Assembly: GCA_022825505.1 (NCBI GenBank)
Contig: JAJDWR010000068.1
Location: 1-64,000, forward strand
DNA from: Gammaproteobacteria bacterium
GTDB lineage: Bacteria; Pseudomonadota; Gammaproteobacteria; Steroidobacterales; Rariloculaceae
Length of the DNA: 64,000 nt
Direction of reading: 5' to 3'
Below the pieces are notes generated by a model. That model searched no databases. It was given only the letters and a program-made list of their open reading frames with translations, and was not told the DNA's origin. Shown piece by piece: positions 34,290 to 42,655 of the stretch. Position 1 is the first letter of the stretch, and the number at the start of each line of letters is the position of its first letter. Position numbers and translations under genes: made by a program.

Positions 34290-35549
34290 ATGCATCAAAC
34301 AAATGCGCGACGGATGATCCTGGCGGGCGCGGCGAGCCTGCTGGCCATCGGCGGCTGCAGCCCGGCGGAGATGGACTCGGGCGAGTCTGAGGCCGATTCG
34401 GGAACGACCCAGCCGGACCCGGATGCAATCCGGACGGTGCAGAGCGTGCCCATGGGAGACTACGAAGTCGTCCTCGATTGGCCCAAGCCCCTGCCCGACG
34501 ACGACCTGTCGCATGACGGATGGACCTGGGGCTCCGGCGCCGGCGTCCTGGTCGAGAGCCCGGACAAGGTCTGGGTGGCGCAACGCGGCGAGATTCAACT
34601 CCCGCCCGGCGCCGAACCGTGGATCTGCCCCTGTCTGCTGGAACCTCGCCGTACCAACACCGGCAGGCGAGCCTACTCCGGCAACGAATACCCGTACGAA
34701 ATGCGGCGGCATCACATTGTGTTCGCCGTGGACCGCGACGGCTATGCCATCGAGGAGTGGCTGCAGCACGACGAGTACCTGGCGCCGCCGCGTGGCTCTG
34801 GACTCGGAGAACTGGGGCGCGGCCCGCACAAGCTGTTGATGAATCCCTACGATCCGGAGAGGCACATCTGGATCGTGGACGACGACACGCACGAGATCAG
34901 CATCTTCACCAACGACGGCCAGTTGGTGCGGACCATGGGCGAACGCGGCGTGCCCGGGCGCGGCCCCAACAACTTCAACCGGCCCACAGACATCGCATGG
35001 CTGCCCGACGGTACGTTCTTCGTCGCCGACGGTTACGCCGGCACCCGCGTGGCCAAGTTCGACCCCGACGGCAACTTCGTGATGGACTGGGGCCGCCCGC
35101 CGGCCGATCCGGCCAATCCCGGCCCGTACGAATTCTGGTCCGTGCACAGCATCGGCATCAGCCGGGACCGGCGTATCTTCGTCGCCGATCGCGAGCACAG
35201 CCGGATGCAGGTCTTCGACGAAAACGGCAACTTCCTGGACATGTGGCCCACGGGTTACCAGTCGCAGGTCCTCGCCCATATCGTCACTGAGGATGATTTC
35301 GTCTGGGTGGCCGACTGGACGACCGGCCGGCTCGTCAAGTACGACCTCGACGGCCGATACATGCTGGACATCGGTGAATTCGGGGCGCTACCGGGCCAGT
35401 TCGATGGCGCACACCAGATCGATGTGGACCAGGACGGCAACCTCTACATCACCGAGGTCGCCAACGACCGCTCGCAGAAGTTCCGTCCCAGGCCCGATGC
35501 GGACCCGGCCAGGCTGATTCGTCCCATGGTCGGAAAAGCAACGCCGTAG
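34290..35549 (+). CDS. NHL-repeat propeller lipoprotein
   Basis: 419 residues. Lipobox LLAIGGC with Cys23, an acidic linker, then NHL repeats: RPTDIAWLPDGTFFVADGYAG, cut here as IAWLPDGTFFVADGY, VHSIGISRDRRIFVADREHS, HIVTEDDFVWVADW and AHQIDVDQDGNLYITEVAND. It probably forms a six-bladed propeller anchored in the outer or inner membrane. GAGGAG seven bases before ATG 34290 decides the start against a GTG five codons upstream. The function may be binding or a lyase-like activity; no catalytic residue is evident. It resembles the NHL protein at 18785 in repeats only. Confidence 0.85.
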   Translation: MHQTNARRMILAGAASLLAIGGCSPAEMDSGESEADSGTTQPDPDAIRTVQSVPMGDYEVVLDWPKPLPDDDLSHDGWTWGSGAGVLVESPDKVWVAQRGEIQLPPGAEPWICPCLLEPRRTNTGRRAYSGNEYPYEMRRHHIVFAVDRDGYAIEEWLQHDEYLAPPRGSGLGELGRGPHKLLMNPYDPERHIWIVDDDTHEISIFTNDGQLVRTMGERGVPGRGPNNFNRPTDIAWLPDGTFFVADGYAGTRVAKFDPDGNFVMDWGRPPADPANPGPYEFWSVHSIGISRDRRIFVADREHSRMQVFDENGNFLDMWPTGYQSQVLAHIVTEDDFVWVADWTTGRLVKYDLDGRYMLDIGEFGALPGQFDGAHQIDVDQDGNLYITEVANDRSQKFRPRPDADPARLIRPMVGKATP

Positions 35550-35727
35550 CAGCGACGCCGGGCGTCAGATCGTGGTTCCCGAGGTCATTCCTCGCGATCG
35601 CGGTCTTCCGGTGCGGCACCGCGGCCCGGCCCGGGGACCCCGCGAACAGGCGGCGGCCTCACGAAATTCAGCAAGGCTGTACACTAGGACGAGCAAACAC
35701 GTCCCTGCAGCTCCCGGAGATGGAATG

Positions 35728-36660
35728 ATGGCCGGACCAGACAAAAGCAACCGACGAGAATTTCTGGCCCGGAGTGCCGCGCTCGCGGCCGCGGCCACCC
35801 TGCCCGTCCGGTCATTTGCCCAGGAAACCATGGCGGCCCGCGCCATTCCGGGAACGGACGAATACCTGCCCGTCGTTGGGCTGGGTGCGCCGGACATCTT
35901 TATCGACCTGCCGCCAGAGGGGAAGGAACTGCCTATAGCCGTGCTTGAGACCATGATCGGCCTGGGTGGCAGGCTTCTCGATACCCCCTCGTTCTTCCGG
36001 CCGAACGTACCGTATCTCGGAGAGCTGATTGAGGAAATGGGGATACGGGACCAGATGTTCCTGACCGGCAAGATCACGGTCAACGGCAAGGAGGCGGGCA
36101 TTCGGCACCTGGAGCGACTCGTCGCTAACCTGAACAAGCAGCCCATGGATCTGCTCATGATCCACAACATGCGCACAATGGATGAGCACTGGCCGACGCT
36201 CCGGGAATGGAAGGACGCGGGCCGGACCCGCTACATCGGCGTCAGTCTGACCAGGAATGCCGATTACGTGGAATTCGACCGGTTCATGAGGACCGAGCGA
36301 CCGGATTTCATCATGACCGGATACTCCATCCACCACCCGCTGGCCGCGGAAACCACGCTGCCGCTCGCAGCGGACCTTGGCATAGCCGTGCTGATCGTAG
36401 AGGCGTTCAAGACCGACGACGACGGCGGTATCTTCAGCCTGGTTGCAGGCAAGCCGTTGCCCGAGTGGGCGCCCGAATACGATATCGAGTCCTGGGCGCA
36501 GTACTCCCTCAAGTTCATCCTGTCCCACCCAGCAGTGACCGGCGTCGTGACGGAGACACGCCAGGTCCGGCACGTCATCGACAACATGCGCGCAGGGTAT
36601 GGGCGGCTCCCCGACGAGGCCGCGCGTCAGCGCATGAGTGATTATCTGCTGTCGTTGTAG
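35728..36660 (+). CDS. Tat-exported aldo/keto reductase-like protein with altered active site
   Basis: 310 residues. A twin-arginine signal NRREFLARSAALAAAA (8-23) is followed by an AKR-type barrel. Of the usual Asp-Tyr-Lys-His tetrad, Asp85 (LLDTPSFF), Lys115 (FLTGK) and His146 (LLMIHN) are recognisable, but by eye the Tyr position aligns with Phe90. The C-terminal FILSHPAVTGVVTETRQVRHVIDNM is the standard cofactor-site helix region of AKRs. Periplasmic AKR-like proteins are known with Tat signals. Loss of the Tyr would impair classic carbonyl reduction, so a different reaction or binding role is possible. GGAG sits eight bases before the ATG; an ATG one codon earlier is equally possible. 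Confidence 0.8.
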   Translation: MAGPDKSNRREFLARSAALAAAATLPVRSFAQETMAARAIPGTDEYLPVVGLGAPDIFIDLPPEGKELPIAVLETMIGLGGRLLDTPSFFRPNVPYLGELIEEMGIRDQMFLTGKITVNGKEAGIRHLERLVANLNKQPMDLLMIHNMRTMDEHWPTLREWKDAGRTRYIGVSLTRNADYVEFDRFMRTERPDFIMTGYSIHHPLAAETTLPLAADLGIAVLIVEAFKTDDDGGIFSLVAGKPLPEWAPEYDIESWAQYSLKFILSHPAVTGVVTETRQVRHVIDNMRAGYGRLPDEAARQRMSDYLLSL

Positions 36661-36755
36661 CTACGGGTCGACCTGCAGATTGATTCGATGTTCTCGGCGC
36701 GATCACTGCGTTAGACTCGCGCCCGCAAGTCTGCGGCCCCTGGAGTTGAAACCGG

Positions 36756-38264
36756 ATGCCTGACTGTACAAAGGCTCGATTGGCAGCCGTTCTCCTGTTC
36801 ACCAACAGCATTGGGCCTGTCGCGTTGGGACAGATTGACTATGACGGAGTCAGGGACGAGGTCGGTACCGTCAGGATCGCAGCGCGCGTACAGCGGTTTG
36901 AACCGATCCAGAGTGTGGTGGCCGGCGCTTTCCCCATCCATACGTCGAATTACGACGTGGCAGCAGTCTGGGACCCGGCCGGATCGCGCGCTCACGAAGC
37001 CTGGGACATGTCGTTGATCTATCCGCTGCCCGGCGAGATGCAGATCTCCTTTACCAACAATGAAACGGTGGGAATCAGGAGCCAGAGCGGCGGCCTTGCC
37101 GGCCAATCCGAAGGACCCATGGAAAGTTCGCGCATCGGCGCGAATTTCAAGGACCTCTGGCTATCGAACCCGGTTGTCCTGCTTGCACATGCAGAGCAAC
37201 TGGAAGTCAGCCGAAGCAGCATCGGCGAGCAACCGGTCAACCTGCACAACCTGGTGCTGGAGGACACCGAATGGCTGGTAGCGATAGATGAAAGGAACGG
37301 CGTTCCCCTGTCGGCCAGTACAACGGAGAACGATCCGCACCGGGGGCGCATCGAAAACCGCATCGAGTTCAGCGACTGGCGCGACGTTGACGGGATTCCC
37401 TTCCCGTTTCGCCTGGAACAGTTCACCGGGGACGCCCTGGTGCGTCGTGAGCTGAGGACAGCGGTGGAAGTCAACCCCGGGAATGCGGAGTCGCTCCTGG
37501 CTTTCGATGCGAGCGAGCTACCCCCTGGCGATCTGGCCATGCGGCGCTGGGGCTGGGAGATGTCCCACATCATCCTGAAACGTGGCGGCGGTGGAAACAT
37601 CGGCAACTACCCGCAGATCGACAATGTCACCATCGAGGAGGTTGCGCCCGGGATCTTCCTGGTGCCGGGAACCCACAACAACCTCATCATCGAGGGACCG
37701 GAGGCACTGGCCCTGGTGGATGCAAGCTGGTATCCCGAAAGATCACAGACGCTGCTCGCCCGAGTGGCCGAGCGGTGGCCGGAAAAGACGATCAGGTACC
37801 TCATCCTCACGCATCATCACATCGACCACACGGGCGGCATGAGGCCGGTGATCGAGGCGGGTGCCAGCGTCGTTACGAGCGAGAAGAACGCCGATTACTT
37901 CCGTGAGGTCTTCGATTCGACGATGACGCAGAGCGTGAACCTGATCGAGGTGGGCCAGTTCCTGTCACTGGATGGGATCGGCCGGGAGATTCACGCTTAC
38001 GACGTCTATACCGAACATGCCGAAGGTATGATCGCGGCGTATGTGCCCGATGAAAAACTGCTGTTCAATGCAGACCTGTTCTCCCCGAACCGCTCGCTGC
38101 AGTTCAGCCTGTGGTTCGACGACCTGATGCATGCCATCGAGTGGCATGGAATCGATGTCGAGAAGCACGTGGGCGGTCATGGTTCGGGGATCGCCGCTCA
38201 TCCGGTGGATGTGTCGGGACATACGATGCCCGTGATCCGCCGGATGGAAATGGGAGCAAACTGA
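36756..38264 (+). CDS. exported metallo-beta-lactamase-fold hydrolase with N-terminal extension
   Basis: 502 residues with a signal peptide (about 1-25). The first 285 residues form an extra beta-rich domain containing EFSDWRDVDGIPFPFRLEQF, which resembles outer-membrane-lipoprotein-type sandwich domains seen before some MBL proteins. The MBL domain begins at VTIEEVAPGIFLVPGTHNNL; the zinc motif H353-H-H355-I-D357-H358 is in ILTHHHIDHTGG, and later ligands are likely in DVYTEHAEGM, LLFNADLFSP and VGGHGSG. A hydrolase for an ester, lactone or similar substrate in the periplasm is likely. It is followed closely (37 bases) by the unknown 876-residue gene in the same direction. Confidence 0.82.
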   Translation: MPDCTKARLAAVLLFTNSIGPVALGQIDYDGVRDEVGTVRIAARVQRFEPIQSVVAGAFPIHTSNYDVAAVWDPAGSRAHEAWDMSLIYPLPGEMQISFTNNETVGIRSQSGGLAGQSEGPMESSRIGANFKDLWLSNPVVLLAHAEQLEVSRSSIGEQPVNLHNLVLEDTEWLVAIDERNGVPLSASTTENDPHRGRIENRIEFSDWRDVDGIPFPFRLEQFTGDALVRRELRTAVEVNPGNAESLLAFDASELPPGDLAMRRWGWEMSHIILKRGGGGNIGNYPQIDNVTIEEVAPGIFLVPGTHNNLIIEGPEALALVDASWYPERSQTLLARVAERWPEKTIRYLILTHHHIDHTGGMRPVIEAGASVVTSEKNADYFREVFDSTMTQSVNLIEVGQFLSLDGIGREIHAYDVYTEHAEGMIAAYVPDEKLLFNADLFSPNRSLQFSLWFDDLMHAIEWHGIDVEKHVGGHGSGIAAHPVDVSGHTMPVIRRMEMGAN

Positions 38265-38301
38265 CCCGGGACGGCGACGTTCTCGCGGTTGTTGCAAGTG
38301 T

Positions 38302-40932
38302 ATGGGAGCCGGCAGTCCGTTCGAACGGTTTGTGAAGGCCCTTGCCGGCGACCAGACTGCATTGTCGGCTGCGTTGAGGGCGCTGCTCCCGGAATCGGAA
38401 CTGCAAGTCCTGGAGCAGATTCTTGCGCACGAAACCGGACTGACCGAGCCCGGCAAGAATCTGCAGCGGCTTCTGGATCCGATATCGGAGATACCCCGAA
38501 AGGGATTCAACTGGGCCGGCAAAACATCGCGGGCAGCCGCGCTTGCCGATGCCCGGAGATCGACCCTCACCGCCAAAGCCAGCGTCAAGGCAAGCGCCAG
38601 GATTCTGCCGGGACCCAGCTACGAGCTCAAGGGGACACCGGGTATCGCCGTCGGCTTCAAGGCGCCGCTTTCCCTCGGCCAATTGTCCGCTTCGCGTCAG
38701 CGGACAGTTCAGAACCGCCTGCTCGTGAAATTCTCGCACCCCGAAGACACGCGTGTGGTTGAGGCAATGAGCGATGATCTGCCTGTCATCGCCAAACTCA
38801 ACGATCCCGAATCGCTGCTGGACGCCGGGAACTTCAAGTCGCTCAAGCTGACCACGTCCGGGAAGGTACGTTTTGGCGCCGCGTTGAAGGCCCATCGATC
38901 GTGGATACAGTCCCTTGACGCGCCGGATGGCGCCGTAGCAACCCGACTCAAGGCGACTGCCGGCTACGCGATGAACTGGGAGAGGACCGGCGACTTCAGG
39001 TTCACCATGAGCCGCGCGCGCGGCGGTCGATTGCGGATCTGGCTGACCGAATCCAGGAAGAACCGTGCCTCACGCTCGCTGTCGCTGGGCGCAGAACTGA
39101 AGATCAGGGGGCTTCAACAATCCGTGGCGCCGGTGATGAAGGAAATCGCCCGGTTGCCGGATCACCTCGACGGACTCGTCAAGACATACTCCAGGCCGAG
39201 CAGGCTCTTCAGAGACAAGCTCAGGGAGAAATTGAATGCGTCGGACCCGTCATTGCGCGCCCTTGCGGATATCGCGGCAGGTGGCGGCAAGCCCGCTGCC
39301 AGGCGATTCGTCAACTCGCTGATCGACGCCATGGTGGCATCGGCCGGCGCCAGGGCCGATCACTGGACCGACCTGCTTGCGGGAAGAATCGACACGGTCG
39401 TCGAAAAGGGGCTCAACGCCGTGCCGCTGCCGCCGGACCGCCGTGACGAGCTGACCACCCATGTCCAGGGCAAGGTCAGCGAGGCGCTTGATGACCTCAA
39501 CGAATCCTTGCTGAAGGACCTGAAGGCAACGCTGCGCGAGGATGCCAAACCCATTACAGCGATGCTCGCCCGATTCGCTGACGGTCCCGCTGAACTGTTC
39601 GATGATCTGGACGCCTCCGCAGAGCATTGCCTGGCGCCCCTCAAACGGCTCCTCGCCCGATACCGAACGCTGGAAGAGCGAATCGTCAGGGCGGTGGAGA
39701 CCGCGGAAAAGGAGCAGTTCACCATTCGGTACGGGCAAGCCGTCTCCCGTAGCAAAGCGGCATCAACCCTGCTCCGGTTTCGATTCGATCCACGCTCGGA
39801 GGCAGGCAAGTCCCTGTATCGACAGATGCTGAGGGGCGATTTCGCCGACGCCATGACAGCCGGGATGGATGACGACAACGGCACCATCACGCTGGAAGAC
39901 TGCGTTTTCAAGCGCACATTCCAGCGGAAGGTCGCTTCCGGACTGACACTCAACCTGTTCGGGCGGGAAGTCGCCTCCAGGCGCACGCTGTCCACACAAG
40001 TCAGGGCAGAACACGGCATCGGCGGCCAGATCAACCTGTTCGAAGCCGAGGCCGACGTCTCCGAAGAACATGCCGCTTTCGGCGAAAGTCAGTCGATGCG
40101 TGTCGGCAGCCTCCTCCATTTCATCGCTTCACCCGACGCGCCGGACGCCTTCTCCGTGCAACTCAATTACTCCGACAAGCGCATCAGGCCGAAGGAGTTG
40201 CGGGAATACCTCACAAGCCTGGAGGACGCCGGGCTCATTGCAGACGGCGCGACGGGGCGCAATATGATCGACAATGGCCTGTTTGGCACACCAGAGGCGG
40301 GTGAACGCGTTGTGACGATCAACACCGCGCTGTCGTTCTCCCGAAAGGAGCTTCTTGAGATCACCGAAAACGACGTCGATACGATTACTCGCGTTGCCAT
40401 AGACGAGCAACTGAAGTCCTGGCGCCGGATTCCATGGGCTGACAACGCCCTCGCCCGGCTTGCGAAAGCCTCGAATCACGACATCTCGGAGCTGATATTC
40501 GCCTGGCGCGACTATTCAAGGTCGCGAATCAAAAGGAACCTGGGCATTACCGGTACCCGCATGTCGAAAACTCAGCGCCACATCCTTTATCTCGTTCGAG
40601 GTATCGGCGAACGTGCAGAGGAACTGGCCGGCTTTATCGCGCACTGGGGCCAACTGGACCGCATTGGCCGGTCCGTCAGCGACCAGGTCGAGCGGCTGGA
40701 TGACGCATGCCTGGGCGAGATCAGGGAGTTGCACCAGGACTTGATCGCGGACCTCAGCGCGTGGGTCGATGCCCGCAACTGGATCGTCGGCCTGTCCAGG
40801 GAAGACGTTTCCCCCGTCGCGGCAGCCTTTCTGGCGTCGCTGCGCAAGTTGAGCCCAGGAGCCGACGAGCCCCTGATTCCGGTCATCGCCTGGACCGAAG
40901 ACGGCGAAACACGGCATCTGGCAGTCGTCTGA
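38302..40932 (+). CDS. large protein of unknown function
   Basis: 876 residues; I recognise no family. There is no signal peptide or membrane segment, so it is probably cytoplasmic. The N-terminal 90 residues are helical and basic. The middle (about 260-480) is strongly helical with charged heptad-like stretches (KVSEALDDLNESLLKDLKAT, RYRTLEERIVRAVETAEK). A beta-rich region follows (about 500-620, including LTLNLFGREVASRRTLS and NLFEAEADVSEE), and the C-terminal quarter is mostly helical. Composition and codon use look like a real gene and no frame break is visible. The ATG lacks a good Shine-Dalgarno. It is 37 bases after the MBL gene, perhaps co-transcribed. It could belong to a contractile, surface or defence-type system, but nothing shows which. 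Confidence 0.75.
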   Translation: MGAGSPFERFVKALAGDQTALSAALRALLPESELQVLEQILAHETGLTEPGKNLQRLLDPISEIPRKGFNWAGKTSRAAALADARRSTLTAKASVKASARILPGPSYELKGTPGIAVGFKAPLSLGQLSASRQRTVQNRLLVKFSHPEDTRVVEAMSDDLPVIAKLNDPESLLDAGNFKSLKLTTSGKVRFGAALKAHRSWIQSLDAPDGAVATRLKATAGYAMNWERTGDFRFTMSRARGGRLRIWLTESRKNRASRSLSLGAELKIRGLQQSVAPVMKEIARLPDHLDGLVKTYSRPSRLFRDKLREKLNASDPSLRALADIAAGGGKPAARRFVNSLIDAMVASAGARADHWTDLLAGRIDTVVEKGLNAVPLPPDRRDELTTHVQGKVSEALDDLNESLLKDLKATLREDAKPITAMLARFADGPAELFDDLDASAEHCLAPLKRLLARYRTLEERIVRAVETAEKEQFTIRYGQAVSRSKAASTLLRFRFDPRSEAGKSLYRQMLRGDFADAMTAGMDDDNGTITLEDCVFKRTFQRKVASGLTLNLFGREVASRRTLSTQVRAEHGIGGQINLFEAEADVSEEHAAFGESQSMRVGSLLHFIASPDAPDAFSVQLNYSDKRIRPKELREYLTSLEDAGLIADGATGRNMIDNGLFGTPEAGERVVTINTALSFSRKELLEITENDVDTITRVAIDEQLKSWRRIPWADNALARLAKASNHDISELIFAWRDYSRSRIKRNLGITGTRMSKTQRHILYLVRGIGERAEELAGFIAHWGQLDRIGRSVSDQVERLDDACLGEIRELHQDLIADLSAWVDARNWIVGLSREDVSPVAAAFLASLRKLSPGADEPLIPVIAWTEDGETRHLAVV

Positions 40933-40979
40933 TCCCGCATTGCCCGACGATTGTCGCTGAATGGACGCCGGCTACCTGA

Positions 40980-41138
40980 CTAATACAGAATCGAGCCGTC
41001 GGATCCGGCTACCCACACGTCCGCCAGGTACCCCTCACCGATCCGCAAGAGGGAACAGTGCGTATCGTAGTGGAGTGAGCCGAATGCGTTGGGCCTGTTC
41101 GGCCTGACGCCAGAGTGACCCAAAGCCCGTTTAGGTTG
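40980..41138 (-). pseudogene. possible C-terminal gene remnant
   Basis: In the 251-base gap between the unknown 876-residue gene and the VOC gene, the minus strand reads 52 codons to TAG without a start codon. The last 20 are approximately RIGEGYLADVWVAGSDGSIL, which looks like the end of a propeller or similar exported protein. An in-frame TGA lies nine codons upstream of the listed start. It may be chance. I list it because the peptide looks protein-like and the gap is otherwise empty. Confidence 0.2.
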
Positions 41139-41183
41139 TATGCTCTCGCCGCTTCCGCACGGTCACACGATGGAGACGCGCCA

Positions 41184-41597
41184 ATGACTCTCAGCACCTA
41201 CCTCACCTTCGATGGCAACTGCCGCGATGCATTCGATTTCTACCGAGAGGTCTTCGGCGGCGACTTCGCAGTCCTGTCGACGTTCGCCGACGGTCCGGAC
41301 GACATGGGCGTTCCGGAAGGAGAGATGGATCGCGTCATGCACGTCTCGCTGCCGATCGGATCGAGCGTACTGATGGGGAGCGATACCAGCACGACGCATG
41401 GCCCACCGATATCCGCTGGTAATAACTTCTCCATTTCCGTTACCGCCGAGAGCGTGGCACATTGCGATAAGTTGTTTGGCAAGCTGTCAGCGAACGGCGA
41501 GATCGGCATGCCCATGCAACACACGTTCTGGGGCGACTATTTCGGCCAGTGCACGGACAAGTTCGGGATCAACTGGATGATCAGCTTCACCCCTTAG
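41184..41597 (+). CDS. VOC-fold protein, PhnB/glyoxalase-like
   Basis: 137 residues, full length for the PhnB-like group. It opens STYLTFDGNCRDAFDFYREVFGGDF, shortened here to YLTFDGNCRDAFDFYREVFG, the typical first beta-alpha-beta unit. HVSLPIGSSVLMGSD and a final HTFWGDYFGQCTDKFGINWM follow the family pattern. Such proteins form dimers with a shared metal-binding or substrate cleft; many have no known reaction. GGAG before ATG 41184 supports this start. Its stop overlaps the stop of the convergent exported VOC gene by four bases. Confidence 0.87.
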   Translation: MTLSTYLTFDGNCRDAFDFYREVFGGDFAVLSTFADGPDDMGVPEGEMDRVMHVSLPIGSSVLMGSDTSTTHGPPISAGNNFSISVTAESVAHCDKLFGKLSANGEIGMPMQHTFWGDYFGQCTDKFGINWMISFTP

Positions 41598-42421
41598 TTG
41601 GAAGCCGCGCCTGCGGTGGAGGAAATCTCGATGTGGACGCCGCCCGGGCCTTCGAACCACAGCAAGTCCGAGCCGGGCGGATTGGGTCTGATGAGGTATG
41701 GCGGAAAGCCGGTCGCCTCGATGCGTTCGGCGAACGATTGCAGGGTCTCGGGAATCCTGAAGCCGAAATGGTCCAGCGACGTGGTGCGACTCGGTGCCAT
41801 CTCCTCTTCCACCTCGGAGATGTGGATCCAGACATCACCGTAGCTTATGGCGTGGTACCGGCCACCACCGCGCTCCGAATCGTAATCACCGCCGAATATT
41901 TCCAGGAACCAATCCCGCACGTCATCCCGGTCGTTCACCATCAGGTGCACGTGACCAAGGCCCGAACTGTCGGGATCCTCGAGAAATTCCATACGCGTAC
42001 CCCAGGGATCCAAGATATACGCGATCCGGGATACCGTGATGCCCTCCTGAGGCTCCGTATCGATGGTCGCGCCCATGCTCCTGGCCTTCTCCACCGCGGC
42101 ATCCACGTCGTCCACGTACACGGAAAAGTGATCGATCACACTGCCCACATTGGATGGCGCGGCCGACCCATCCGGCTCGTTGAACATGGTGGCGATGTTG
42201 CCGTTCGGCTGGCGCGCGGCGCCCATGCCGCGCTCCCCTCCCACGCGGAGGTCGCCGCCCACGAGCGTGTGATACCAGTGCGCCGCCGCCCATGCGTCGG
42301 GCACCCGCAGGTGGACGTGGGTGAATGTGCTTTGTCCCAGGGCGACGCCCGGGAGGAAGATCAGCCACAAGGCCGCAGCTTTGAGGCAGAGTTCTCTTGC
42401 GTTTGAATTGGATTGCGTCAT
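41594..42421 (-). CDS. exported VOC (glyoxalase/dioxygenase-like) protein
   Basis: 275 residues with a signal peptide (about 1-30, ending VALGQ). Two VOC modules: THVHLRVPDAWAAAHWYHTL to TRMEFLEDPDSSG, and LGHVHLMVNDRDDVRDWFLE to GGVHIEISS. His residues at the first strand of each module (HVHL in both) and Glu near each module end (MEFL, IEIS) are the positions that bind Fe or other metals in extradiol dioxygenases and glyoxalases. It is periplasmic, which is unusual for this fold's enzymes. GAGGA before ATG 42421 supports the start. The product could be a lyase, isomerase or binding protein; substrate unknown. Confidence 0.83.
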   Translation of the reverse strand: MTQSNSNARELCLKAAALWLIFLPGVALGQSTFTHVHLRVPDAWAAAHWYHTLVGGDLRVGGERGMGAARQPNGNIATMFNEPDGSAAPSNVGSVIDHFSVYVDDVDAAVEKARSMGATIDTEPQEGITVSRIAYILDPWGTRMEFLEDPDSSGLGHVHLMVNDRDDVRDWFLEIFGGDYDSERGGGRYHAISYGDVWIHISEVEEEMAPSRTTSLDHFGFRIPETLQSFAERIEATGFPPYLIRPNPPGSDLLWFEGPGGVHIEISSTAGAASN

Positions 42422-42655
42422 GGTCAATTCCTCGTTGGCCTGCGCAAGGATTCATCAGCCAACCGCAGGGGTCCTTGCACAAATCGCATTCAACGATAAG
42501 GGGCACAGCTATGAGGGAACCAATACTACCAGCGGCAGCAGCGAGGGTACGTGCTCTCCGTGCAGATGCACCCGGCATGCCCAATTCGAAGAGCGATTTC
42601 TACCGGATGATTCCGGAGCGGCATCCGGGGTTTGCCCTGCAAGATCCGTCTCAGT

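Noticed and set aside
42428-42655. Short plus-strand frames in the gap between the exported VOC gene and the amidohydrolase
   Set aside because: No signal, motif or ribosome binding site supports a gene; the stretch looks like plain intergenic DNA.
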